Shown in pieces: positions 7,810 to 14,374 of a stretch of 16,968 bases of DNA. The notes below the pieces were generated by a model that saw nothing but the letters and a program-made list of their open reading frames with translations, did no database searches and had not been told where the DNA came from. This DNA is from UBA10649 sp964597445 (GTDB lineage: Bacteria > Actinomycetota > Actinomycetes > S36-B12), in assembly GCA_964597445.1 (NCBI GenBank), contig CAZQXO010000044.1, positions 1 to 16,968 of the forward strand, written 5' to 3'. Made by a program: the position numbers and the translations under genes. The stretch's first letter is position 1, and the number at the start of each line of letters is the position of its first letter.

Positions 7810-10614
7810 CTACCTCCACTCCTGCGAGATGCGACCCCGGCGCTCGAGTTCGCGGATGAGCTCAGCGCGAAGGCGCGCACGAATGTACGGATAGAGCTGG
7901 GCGGCCTGGCGCTCGAGCTGCTTGAAGCGGCTGTCCTTGTCCTTCTTCGGTCCGCTGGGCCCGCTCATCTCCTGCTCGAACTGGCTCAGCAGCGCGTTCT
8001 GCAGACCGCCCATGGCCGAGCGACCCAGCCCGCTGAGGCCGGAGTTGAGTGCGCTGCCGCCCAGGTCGCGCTCGCGTCGCTGCACGGACGTGTCGACGCT
8101 GTACTGCACGGGCGCGGATGGGGCTGGCGCGGACGAGGAGGACGTCCCCGCTGCCGAAGGCGGCGGGGGTGACCCGACCCACGACGAGGCCGGGGGTGCT
8201 GACGGGCGGTGGTGCAGCTCGGGCTCGTCCGAGTCGCGCGGAGGACGCGGCGTGACAACGGGGGCCACGGTGTCGTGGCGACCGGAGATCATCGCCTTCT
8301 CCACGGCGAGCGCCGCTTCCTCGAGTGACTTGCCCTCGTGTGTGTGCTCGCCCGGCATGCTGCTGCTGCGCGAGCCCTGCTGCATGACGTGCGTGAGTTC
8401 GTGGGCGAGCAGCTGCTGCCCCCGCTCACTGGTCAGCGGGGCATCTCCGGCGAGGTAGATCTGGCCGTCGCGCGTGAATGCCTCGGCATTGACGGCGTCG
8501 GTCATCGACGCGGCACTCGATCCCTCGTGAACCGTGACGTGCGAGGGCGGTTCGCCGCCGCCGGAGCGCAGTGCCTGCTTGACCCGCTCGGGAACCTGCA
8601 CGCGGCGTGGGCCGGCGGTGCGGGGCTCGGCGGTGCCGCGCATGCCAGCCAGCCCGGACGATGTCGTCTGGCTCAGCGAGGAGCCTCCGGGTGCGGCCGA
8701 TCGGGCGCGGCGCTGGATGCCGGTGCGACCGGCGAGCACCGGGCGCACCGGAGTGGGCGCTGGCGAGGCTGTCCCGGTGTCGCGTGTGGAGCGAGAGGAC
8801 GTGGCTGGAGAGGGCGACGTCGCGGAAGCGGCGCTCGTCGAGGGACTGGTCGACGCCAGCGGAGCGGTCGACGAGACCGGTGCCGAGGACGCCAGCGGAG
8901 CGGTCGACGAGACCGGAGCCGACGACGCCAGCGGAGCAGAAGACGAAGGTGGAGCAGATGTCACGGGTGACGCCGTGCCCTCCGGCGGTGCAGCCGTGCC
9001 CGATGAGTCCCGGTCGACAGATCCGTGATCGAGGCGCGGCAGTGCGATGTCGGCACTCGTCTCAGGTCGGGTCGGTCGGGCGAGAGTCGGCGGCGTCGGC
9101 GACGTGCGGTCACCCAGAACCGGAACGTCCGCGGGTGCACTCGGCGCCGAGCGCTGGATGCTCCCGGGCACTGAGGGCTGCGTGACTGACGCAGCGCCGC
9201 CGGGTGTCGTGGTCGCGCTCGGCCCAAAGTCAGGCGGTGACAGGTCTGGGGCGCTGGCGCGAGCACTGACCTCCTGAGCGTCGGGGGCTGGGTTCGCCGA
9301 CAGAGGAGAACGGGACGAGCCCAGGGGTGCGGTGCTCAGGCTCGTGTCGGATGAGGTGCGGGAACTCCAGGGCATCGGCGTGGATGCGCTCGGGGAGTCT
9401 GGACGCTGCTGCGTCAGTTGGTGGGGTGTCTCACGCGCGGGGAGTCCACCTGCAGACGCAGCAACGGAGGGTGCTGCTGCCTCCTCGGCGGCATGAACCA
9501 GGTCGATCATGGGCTCGACCGGATCCTCGGCACGGGCGCGAGTCGGCGTTTCCGCGGACGGAGGCGTCGCAGTGGGCAGTGTCATGGGTCGAGAACGGAG
9601 GGCGTCGGCTCCGGCTCGGTCATCCCCCGCATCGTCGTCCGTCAGTTCGGGCGGAAGGGAGACATGACCCCGCGAACGACGACGGACGATCGGGGGCGTG
9701 CTCGTCGTGGGTGCGGAGGGTGTGGCCCGGGGCGGCTCGATATCCGGCGCTGAGGAGCGTGAGCCCGACGGCGCCTCCGTGCGCGCACCGGTGATCGGTT
9801 CGGGCGCGGTCCTCGCCGTGAGGTCGGGCGGGGTCGAGGCGCTGGGTGCGGGCGTCGTCGGTGCCGGTGCGAGGGGCATCGCGCCAGACGGCGTCGCGGG
9901 GGACACCGTCTGGCTGGACGGAGGCAGGGACGCTGCCCCCGCTACGGCTGAGGCCTGCGTCGTCTCCTGAGCCTCGGCCGAGTTGGGCTTCTCGGTCGAA
10001 CTCGCGAGCACTCTCCCGGGAACGACGGCAGGGCCACCGCCGCGTCGGCGCACGACGGTGGTGTCGCCCACTCCCGGGAAGGTCGACGGGGGAAGCTCGG
10101 GAGGCTCGGGCATCTCCGCGGCCTCGGCTGCCGTCGAGACTCGCGTGGGGGAAGCGGGAGGAGGAGCAGCCACACGTCGACGCACGGCATCGGGCGAGGG
10201 CAGGCTCGCGGTCGGGCGCCCGCTCGTCGACGGCCTCGTCGAGGACGGCTTGGCGTGGAGAGAGCGCGGACGCGGCGCCGGGGGCAGCGTGCCCGCGGGT
10301 GCCTCGTCGAGGAGTTCGTCCTCGACGTCATCCGCCGCGATGAGGTGCTCGAGCTCAGGGCCGGTGGAGCGATGACGGGCCCGCGCACGACGGCGCATGC
10401 GACCGGTGAGCTGCATGTCGACGGAATGCACCAGCTCCGCTTCGGCGACGGCGGTCGGACGCCGGGTGACGAGGAAGTCGCGGGGTGACTGCTGGATCCG
10501 CGAGGGGGTACCGAACGTCGGCAGCATCGGGGGCAGCAGCATGAAGTCGCCCCGGTAGGGGGTCGACGCCGTCGGTGCTGGCCCGGGGGTGATGGAGGGG
10601 CCCTGCTCCGTCAT
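7810..10614 (-). CDS. DUF4157 (eCIS core domain) protein, long and disordered
   Basis: This 934-aa protein is dominated by Pro/Ser/Thr/Ala-rich, probably disordered sequence (about 100-650). The only clear fold is a DUF4157 domain at about 660-745, with the HExxH zinc-peptidase-like motif HELTH at 738-742 (AHELTHVMQQGS). A second Pro/Ser-rich stretch follows (about 784-840), and then a charged helical tail (about 895-928, LYPYIRARLRAELIRELERR). Basic motifs of the type (V/I)(V/Q)RR recur through the disordered parts. No recognisable toxin domain is attached. DUF4157 proteins are frequent companions of eCIS loci, often linked to effectors; whether this one is a cargo, an adaptor or a processing peptidase cannot be told from sequence. 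Its ATG overlaps the stop of the small gene upstream as ATGA, and the 36-bp repeats at 8852-8938 lie inside it. Confidence 0.85.
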   Translation of the reverse strand: MTEQGPSITPGPAPTASTPYRGDFMLLPPMLPTFGTPSRIQQSPRDFLVTRRPTAVAEAELVHSVDMQLTGRMRRRARARHRSTGPELEHLIAADDVEDELLDEAPAGTLPPAPRPRSLHAKPSSTRPSTSGRPTASLPSPDAVRRRVAAPPPASPTRVSTAAEAAEMPEPPELPPSTFPGVGDTTVVRRRGGGPAVVPGRVLASSTEKPNSAEAQETTQASAVAGAASLPPSSQTVSPATPSGAMPLAPAPTTPAPSASTPPDLTARTAPEPITGARTEAPSGSRSSAPDIEPPRATPSAPTTSTPPIVRRRSRGHVSLPPELTDDDAGDDRAGADALRSRPMTLPTATPPSAETPTRARAEDPVEPMIDLVHAAEEAAAPSVAASAGGLPARETPHQLTQQRPDSPSASTPMPWSSRTSSDTSLSTAPLGSSRSPLSANPAPDAQEVSARASAPDLSPPDFGPSATTTPGGAASVTQPSVPGSIQRSAPSAPADVPVLGDRTSPTPPTLARPTRPETSADIALPRLDHGSVDRDSSGTAAPPEGTASPVTSAPPSSSAPLASSAPVSSTAPLASSAPVSSTAPLASTSPSTSAASATSPSPATSSRSTRDTGTASPAPTPVRPVLAGRTGIQRRARSAAPGGSSLSQTTSSGLAGMRGTAEPRTAGPRRVQVPERVKQALRSGGGEPPSHVTVHEGSSAASMTDAVNAEAFTRDGQIYLAGDAPLTSERGQQLLAHELTHVMQQGSRSSSMPGEHTHEGKSLEEAALAVEKAMISGRHDTVAPVVTPRPPRDSDEPELHHRPSAPPASSWVGSPPPPSAAGTSSSSAPAPSAPVQYSVDTSVQRRERDLGGSALNSGLSGLGRSAMGGLQNALLSQFEQEMSGPSGPKKDKDSRFKQLERQAAQLYPYIRARLRAELIRELERRGRISQEWR
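8852..8938. repeat. 36-bp tandem repeat within the DUF4157 gene
   Basis: Two nearly identical 36-nt copies start at 8852 and 8888, and a partial third starts at 8924. Each encodes twelve residues on the minus strand in the series SSAPLASSAPVS / STAPLASSAPVS. The period is a multiple of three, so copy-number change would keep the frame. The repeat is a coding microsatellite-like expansion within the disordered region (residues about 558-588). Confidence 0.85.
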
Positions 10615-10775
10615 CGAGCACCCTCCGATCCGATGCGATTGAAGTTCGAGACCATCGATGCCATGCGCCGCCGCACGTCATGCGTGAGGTCCAGGAGGTC
10701 GTCCAGGGGCCAGTGAAGGTAGTAGGCCAGGAACCCGATCTCCTCCCAGAGGCGATCGGTCCCGACCGTCGCTAT
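10611..10775 (-). CDS. Small DUF6760-like eCIS protein with no ordinary start codon
   Basis: Reading the minus strand between the hub-chaperone-like gene and the DUF4157 gene gives a 54-codon frame: it begins with TDRLWEEIGFLAYYLHWPLD and continues to DLLDLTHDVRRRMASMVSNF...GAR, then TGA at 10613-10611. The pattern (DRL-x-EE, AYxxHW, DDLLDLTHxxRR) is that of the DUF6760 family of short proteins seen in eCIS and phage-tail clusters. The frame has no ATG, GTG or TTG between the stop at 10865-10863 and the conserved block; the natural position is ATA at 10775-10773, which overlaps the preceding TAG (ATAG) and lies 3' of GGGGGA. Its stop overlaps the DUF4157 start (ATGA). Family function is unknown; a role in tail assembly is suggested only by position. 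Confidence 0.78.
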   Translation of the reverse strand: MATVGTDRLWEEIGFLAYYLHWPLDDLLDLTHDVRRRMASMVSNFNRIGSEGAR

Positions 10776-11161
10776 TCCCCCGGCGCACCACCCCCGACGT
10801 CGACCAGGACGGTCTCGCCACAGTTCGGGCAGGAGACCTCGGCCACCGTCGTGCCCTCGGTGTTAATGCGTCGATAGAGATCCTGCAGGAAGGACAGATC
10901 GGTGGCCCAGAGGCCGCCGATCACCTGATCGTCGATGGCGGGCAGCGTGCCCAGCCGGGTGACGACCCGGGCGAGGAGCACGAGGCTCATGAAGGCCTCG
11001 TGCTCCCGCACCTTGGGGTCGAGCAAGGGCATCAGCTCATCGCGCGCCGTGGCGAGCCGCATCGTGCCCTCGCGATGCACGACCCCCTGGGCGTCGACAT
11101 AGCCGCGGGGCAGGACGAAGTCGAACGTCGTCTGCAGCGGACCTGCGTCCGACACGCTCAT
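10772..11161 (-). CDS. Baseplate hub assembly chaperone-like small protein
   Basis: This 129-aa soluble protein lies between tube and DUF6760-like genes, the place where contractile tail clusters carry a T4-type hub assembly chaperone (the gp26/gp28-related family). It begins with FDFVLPRGYVDAQGVVHREGTMRLAT, a beta-hairpin typical of these proteins, followed by helices including LVLLARVVTRLGTLPAIDDQ and WATDLSFLQDLYRRIN (about 85-100). Near the C-terminus is a single CxxC (C111, C114 in CPNCGETVLVD), possibly half of a zinc site formed on dimerisation. The ATG is 26 nt after the tube stop with a distant AAGGGA. The chaperone role is inferred from pattern and gene order and is less certain than the structural genes. 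Confidence 0.72.
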   Translation of the reverse strand: MSVSDAGPLQTTFDFVLPRGYVDAQGVVHREGTMRLATARDELMPLLDPKVREHEAFMSLVLLARVVTRLGTLPAIDDQVIGGLWATDLSFLQDLYRRINTEGTTVAEVSCPNCGETVLVDVGGGAPGE

Positions 11162-11187
11162 GTGCTGGTGTTCCCTTCAGTGGCTGA

Positions 11188-11631
11188 TCAGCCGGTCGTC
11201 ATCTCGGTGAACGTCATGCTGATCGTGATGTTGATGCCCGTCGCCTCGCCGGCCTTGAGGGCGCCGTAGGAGACGCTCGTCACCATGAGGTTGGTGAACT
11301 CCATGGTGCGGACGGGTGCTCCGTAGGTGTCCTTGTAGACCAGCTTGCCGGTCTTGCGGGCACCCTTGAAGTCGCCCTGGAGCCCGTCGAGGAACCACTT
11401 GGTCACGCCGGCGTCGCCGGTGGCGAGGACGGTGACCTGGAGGCTGCCGGACTGGCGTGGGCCGAGCATCTGCTGGATGACGTACTGGCCGGAGGGCGTC
11501 ATCGACTTGAGCTCGATGGTGGCCGTCTCCTGCTGGATGTTGTTGACCTCGATGACGTTCGGGATGTTTTGTCCGTCAATCGAGAACTCGAACGAATAGG
11601 CGGTAAGGGCTTCACCCTCGACAAGGGCCAT
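11188..11631 (-). CDS. Inner tube protein (gp19/Hcp-like, Afp1-like)
   Basis: This 147-aa protein matches the T4 gp19-like tail tube family: YSFEFSIDGQNIPNVIEVNN at the N-terminus, then QQMLGPRQSGSLQVTVLATGD, VTKWFLDGL and the C-terminal strand TGINITISMTFTEM. Hexameric rings of it stack to form the rigid tube that is driven through the target when the sheath contracts. The ATG has a good AGAGGA ribosome binding site 3 nt upstream and follows the sheath stop by 40 nt, the largest gap in the operon. It is the only free-standing tube gene in the window; a second tube domain is fused to the gp53-like protein at 7807-6287. Confidence 0.93.
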   Translation of the reverse strand: MALVEGEALTAYSFEFSIDGQNIPNVIEVNNIQQETATIELKSMTPSGQYVIQQMLGPRQSGSLQVTVLATGDAGVTKWFLDGLQGDFKGARKTGKLVYKDTYGAPVRTMEFTNLMVTSVSYGALKAGEATGINITISMTFTEMTTG

Positions 11632-11671
11632 GATTCCTCTTCTCTAGTTAGGTCTGAGTGGAGTGACGGGA

Positions 11672-13198
11672 CTACTCGGCGATGGAGGTTCCGCCGGAGA
11701 ACTGCGACAGGCGGAAGATGACGAACTCGGCGGGCTTGACCGGCGCGACGCCGATCTCCACGACCACCATGCCGAGATCGATCGTCTCCGCCGTGTTGTT
11801 CTCACCGTCGCACTTGACGAAGAACGCCTCGTTCGGGCTGGAGCCGAACAGTGCACCGGAACGCCACTCGTTGACGAGGAAGGCGGAGATGGTGCGGCGG
11901 ATGCGACCCCACAGGTTGGCATCGTTCGGCTCGAAGACCGCCCACTGCGTCCCCTGGAGGATGGACTCCTCGAGGTAGTTGAAGTAGCGGCGCACGTTCA
12001 CGTAGCGCCACTCGGCGTCGCTCGACAGCGTGCGGGCTCCCCAGACCCGGATGCCGCGACCCGGGAACGACTTGATCGAGTTGACGCCCTGCGGGTTGAG
12101 CATGTCCATCTCGCCGCGGGTGGCCGGGTAGTCGACGCCGACGGCACCGAGGATGACCTCGTTTGCCGGGGCCTTGAACACGCCACGGCTGTCGTCGTTG
12201 CGGCTCCACAGGCCGGCCAGGTGGCCGCTCGGCGGGAACGAGACGTTCTTGCCCGCCGTGGGATCGAAGACCTGGATCCACGGCCAGTACATGACACCGA
12301 ACTTCGAGTCGAAGCCCGTGGTCTTCATGCGCCAGTCGCTGGCCGCCTGCGCGTTGAGGCCGCCCGGGGTGTCGAGGATGGCCATGCGATTGCCCATGAG
12401 CTCGCAGTGGGCCAGCATCCCGGCGTGGATCGCCTTGACGGCGGCGTCGTCGATGAGCCCGGCCTGATGCGCGACCACCACGTCGGGGGCCGCGATCATC
12501 GTGATCTCCTCGAGCGTCTCGAAGGCGGTGAAGCCGGAGCGCTTCGACGAGTCGCCGATGACCTCGGCGGAGTCGACCTTGGACGGGGCGCTCTTGGCCT
12601 CGGCCGACAGGGCGACCTTGCCGGTCTGCAGGCCGGAGGCCACCAGGGCCTCGTCGACCGCGACGGGCTGGATGCGCACGATCTTGGACTTGGTGTTGAC
12701 CTGGGTCATCACGTTGTTCGGGCCGGCGGCGAGGGTGCCGCTGAAGCTCTCATCCGCAGCGCCGTCAGCCGTGACGACGATGGTGTACTCCGCCTGGCCG
12801 TCGACCTCGCCGGTCTCCTTGACGTCGACCGCGACGTTGCTGGCCTTGTCGGAGATGGCCATGACGTTGACGGCCATGACCTTCTTGTCGGCCTTGGACG
12901 GCAGCGCGGCCATGGGGGCGGCGCTGGGGCGCATGTCGGTGGGGATGCGCACGATGTACGCGCGGCCGCCGCCGTTGTTGAAGAAGCCGTAGACCGACTT
13001 GCCGAGGGCGTAGTTCTCGACCATGTCGCCGAAGGTCTCGACGAACTGGGTCCAGTTCGTGACGAGAACGGGCTGGTGGAAGGGGCCGGAGGCCGCGAAG
13101 CCGACGAAGCCGGCGATCGCCGTGCCCACACCCTCGATGGGGCGAGTGGCCGCGGGGACTTCCTCGACGTAAACGCCGGGGGACAGGTAGCTGGGCAT
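11672..13198 (-). CDS. Contractile tail sheath protein (Afp2/3/4-like)
   Basis: This 508-aa protein has the standard sheath N-terminus, YLSPGVYVEEVP followed by GTAIAGFVGFAASGPFHQPVL, and the C-terminal block RRTISAFLVNEWRSGALFGS...VKPAEFVIFRLSQF that exchanges strands with neighbouring subunits. The middle carries the conserved PWIQVFDPTAGKNVSFPPSG (about 300-319) and NEVILGAVGVDYPATRGEMD regions. It is the first gene of the main operon, with an ATG preceded by GAAGGG 7 nt upstream. Afp of Serratia has three sheath paralogues; only this one is present here, as is usual for simpler actinobacterial systems. Confidence 0.95.
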   Translation of the reverse strand: MPSYLSPGVYVEEVPAATRPIEGVGTAIAGFVGFAASGPFHQPVLVTNWTQFVETFGDMVENYALGKSVYGFFNNGGGRAYIVRIPTDMRPSAAPMAALPSKADKKVMAVNVMAISDKASNVAVDVKETGEVDGQAEYTIVVTADGAADESFSGTLAAGPNNVMTQVNTKSKIVRIQPVAVDEALVASGLQTGKVALSAEAKSAPSKVDSAEVIGDSSKRSGFTAFETLEEITMIAAPDVVVAHQAGLIDDAAVKAIHAGMLAHCELMGNRMAILDTPGGLNAQAASDWRMKTTGFDSKFGVMYWPWIQVFDPTAGKNVSFPPSGHLAGLWSRNDDSRGVFKAPANEVILGAVGVDYPATRGEMDMLNPQGVNSIKSFPGRGIRVWGARTLSSDAEWRYVNVRRYFNYLEESILQGTQWAVFEPNDANLWGRIRRTISAFLVNEWRSGALFGSSPNEAFFVKCDGENNTAETIDLGMVVVEIGVAPVKPAEFVIFRLSQFSGGTSIAE

Positions 13199-13205
13199 GC
13201 ACGTT

Positions 13206-13211
13206 CCCTTC
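13206..13211 (-). promoter_or_regulatory. Ribosome binding site of the sheath gene
   Basis: On the minus strand the sequence GAAGGG lies 7 nt before the ATG at 13198. It confirms the start and suggests efficient translation of the first gene of the main operon. Confidence 0.65.
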
Positions 13212-13229
13212 TGGGTCTGGGTCCTCGTG

Positions 13230-13235
13230 ACGCTA
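13230..13235 (-). promoter_or_regulatory. Candidate -10 box for the sheath operon
   Basis: TAGCGT on the minus strand fits the actinobacterial TANNNT pattern and would give a start about 25 nt before the ATG, leaving room for the ribosome binding site. No convincing -35 box is visible 16-19 nt upstream. The assignment is tentative. Confidence 0.3.
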
Positions 13236-13257
13236 GTGATGCCGGGTGTCCCTGCAT

Positions 13258-13277
13258 ACCCCCCCGATCGGAGGGGT
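13258..13277. promoter_or_regulatory. 20-bp inverted repeat, possible operator between divergent operons
   Basis: The arms 13258-13267 and 13268-13277 are complementary at 9 of 10 positions, centred on the palindrome CCGATCGG (13264-13271). It lies roughly midway between the two candidate -10 boxes (13235-13230 and 13300-13305), where one dimeric regulator could act on both operons. No regulator gene is in the window. The region is G/C-rich, so part of the symmetry could arise by composition, but the central octamer and the outer A/T pair argue for a real site. Confidence 0.45.
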
Positions 13278-13299
13278 GCGGGGGGTCGGGCCCCACCGC

Positions 13300-13305
13300 T
13301 ACCGT
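13300..13305 (+). promoter_or_regulatory. Candidate -10 box for a leaderless PAAR-like transcript
   Basis: TACCGT fits TANNNT and lies 6 nt upstream of the GTG at 13312, the spacing expected if transcription starts at or next to the start codon. There is no Shine-Dalgarno sequence before this GTG, which agrees with a leaderless mRNA. No clear -35 box is seen. Confidence 0.35.
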
Positions 13306-13311
13306 CCGGAC

Positions 13312-13698
13312 GTGTCCAACCCCTTGGTCAGCGGGAGCCTCCTGCGGTGCAGCATGGGGCTCACCCCGGCCCCGCTGAACGTGCTCCCCCTGAATCGGGT
13401 CCTGGCGCAGGGGCCCCCGGCCGGGAACATCATGGACAACAAGCCCATGGTCAACATCCCGACCTTCGGGATGTGCCGGTCGATCGCCAACCCGGTCGTG
13501 GCCTCGGCCACGGCAGCGGCCCTGGGCGTCCTGACCCCCATGCCCTGCGTCCCCCTGACGGTCGCCCCATGGATCTCGACCTCCCGAGTCATGGTGGGCG
13601 GGGCGCCGATCATCACCAAGAACTCCAAGTGCCTGTGCACCTGGGGCGGTCAGATCACCGCGGTGGCCTCACCCGCGGTCACCGTGAAGGCCGGCTAG
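13312..13698 (+). CDS. DUF4280 PAAR-like spike-tip protein (Afp10-like)
   Basis: This 128-aa protein matches the DUF4280/PAAR-like family that sharpens the VgrG-type spike. Signature elements are SNPLVSGSLLRCSMGLTPAP at the N-terminus, NIMDNKPMVNIPTFGMC (about 41-57), SIANPVVASATAAALGVLTP with PMPC after it, and KNSKCLCTWGGQI near the C-terminus. Five cysteines at these positions and the Met/Pro-rich loops are typical and may bind a metal at the apex. GTG at 13312 is chosen because family members begin within one or two residues of SNPLVSG; a GTG at 13246 would add 22 unconserved residues running through the inverted repeat. It is the first gene of the short plus-strand operon, diverging from the sheath gene. 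Confidence 0.87.
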   Translation: MSNPLVSGSLLRCSMGLTPAPLNVLPLNRVLAQGPPAGNIMDNKPMVNIPTFGMCRSIANPVVASATAAALGVLTPMPCVPLTVAPWISTSRVMVGGAPIITKNSKCLCTWGGQITAVASPAVTVKAG

Positions 13699-14373
13699 AT
13701 GATCCCCGAGATCGATCGTGCACTTGTGACACTCCTGAGCACCCAGACGTATGCGGAGGAGAAGGTCCGGGTCGACCTCGACCCGCCCACCAAGGACTGG
13801 GCCGCGCGCCGCACGGGGCCGGTGCTCAACCTCTTCCTGAACGACATCCGGGAGGACACCGAGAAGAGGTCCGCCGACATCGTCGAGGTCCGCGACGACA
13901 AGGGCATCATCGTGGCCCGCCGCCCGGCCGAGCGGACCTTCCTCTTCTCCTACGCCCTCTCGGCATGGACCTCCCGGCCCGAGGACGACCACGCCCTGCT
14001 CTCCGCCGCCCTCGGCGCCCTCCTGCGACGGGAGTACCTGCCGGAGGAGATCTGCGACGGGGTCCTCGCCGAACTGGCCAGCGTCGGGAGGCCCGCCATG
14101 GTCCGGGTCGGTGGAGTGCTGTACTCCGAGCGCCTGGTGACGGAGCTATGGTCGGCGATCGGCGGGGAGTTCCGTCCGATCATCGCCCTGACGGTGTCGT
14201 CCCTCGTGCCTGCCGGTCTCCCCGTTCCCGCCGGTCCTCAGCAGACCGAGCCGCCGCAGTTCGTCTTCGGCGACACCCAGTCCGGAGCCACGTCGACGAT
14301 CAGTGGGGCCGGACGCGATCGCCCCGATGCGGAGACTCCGGCCGGGCGCACGCGCTCGAGGGAAGCGCGCTAG
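13699..14373 (+). CDS. DUF4255/Pvc16-type tail terminator protein (Afp16-like)
   Basis: The first 180 residues of this 224-aa protein form the DUF4255 (Pvc16 N-terminal) domain: IPEIDRALVTLL, then GPVLNLFLNDIREDTEKRSA (about 40-59) and RPAERTFLFSYALSAWTSRP, LGALLRREYLPEE. In the Afp family this protein caps the end of the tube and sheath distal to the baseplate and stops polymerisation. The C-terminal 40 residues are Pro/Gly/Ser-rich and probably unstructured. The ATG follows the PAAR-like stop with no spacing (TAGATG), indicating coupled translation. Its stop is only 1 nt from the convergent apyrase gene; I see no hairpin terminator there. Confidence 0.88.
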   Translation: MIPEIDRALVTLLSTQTYAEEKVRVDLDPPTKDWAARRTGPVLNLFLNDIREDTEKRSADIVEVRDDKGIIVARRPAERTFLFSYALSAWTSRPEDDHALLSAALGALLRREYLPEEICDGVLAELASVGRPAMVRVGGVLYSERLVTELWSAIGGEFRPIIALTVSSLVPAGLPVPAGPQQTEPPQFVFGDTQSGATSTISGAGRDRPDAETPAGRTRSREAR

Positions 14374-14374
14374 G

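Noticed and set aside
8852..8938. Regularly spaced repeats resembling a CRISPR array
   Set aside because: The copies are directly adjacent with no unique spacers and translate in frame as a protein repeat.
13246..13311. Upstream GTG start for the PAAR-like gene
   Set aside because: It would add 22 residues with no family similarity, run through the inverted repeat, and put the coding start before the candidate promoter.
11663..13378. Long plus-strand open frame of 571 codons
   Set aside because: It is antisense to the sheath gene and runs through the divergent promoter region; its Asp/Gly/His/Val-rich composition is that of a shadow frame.
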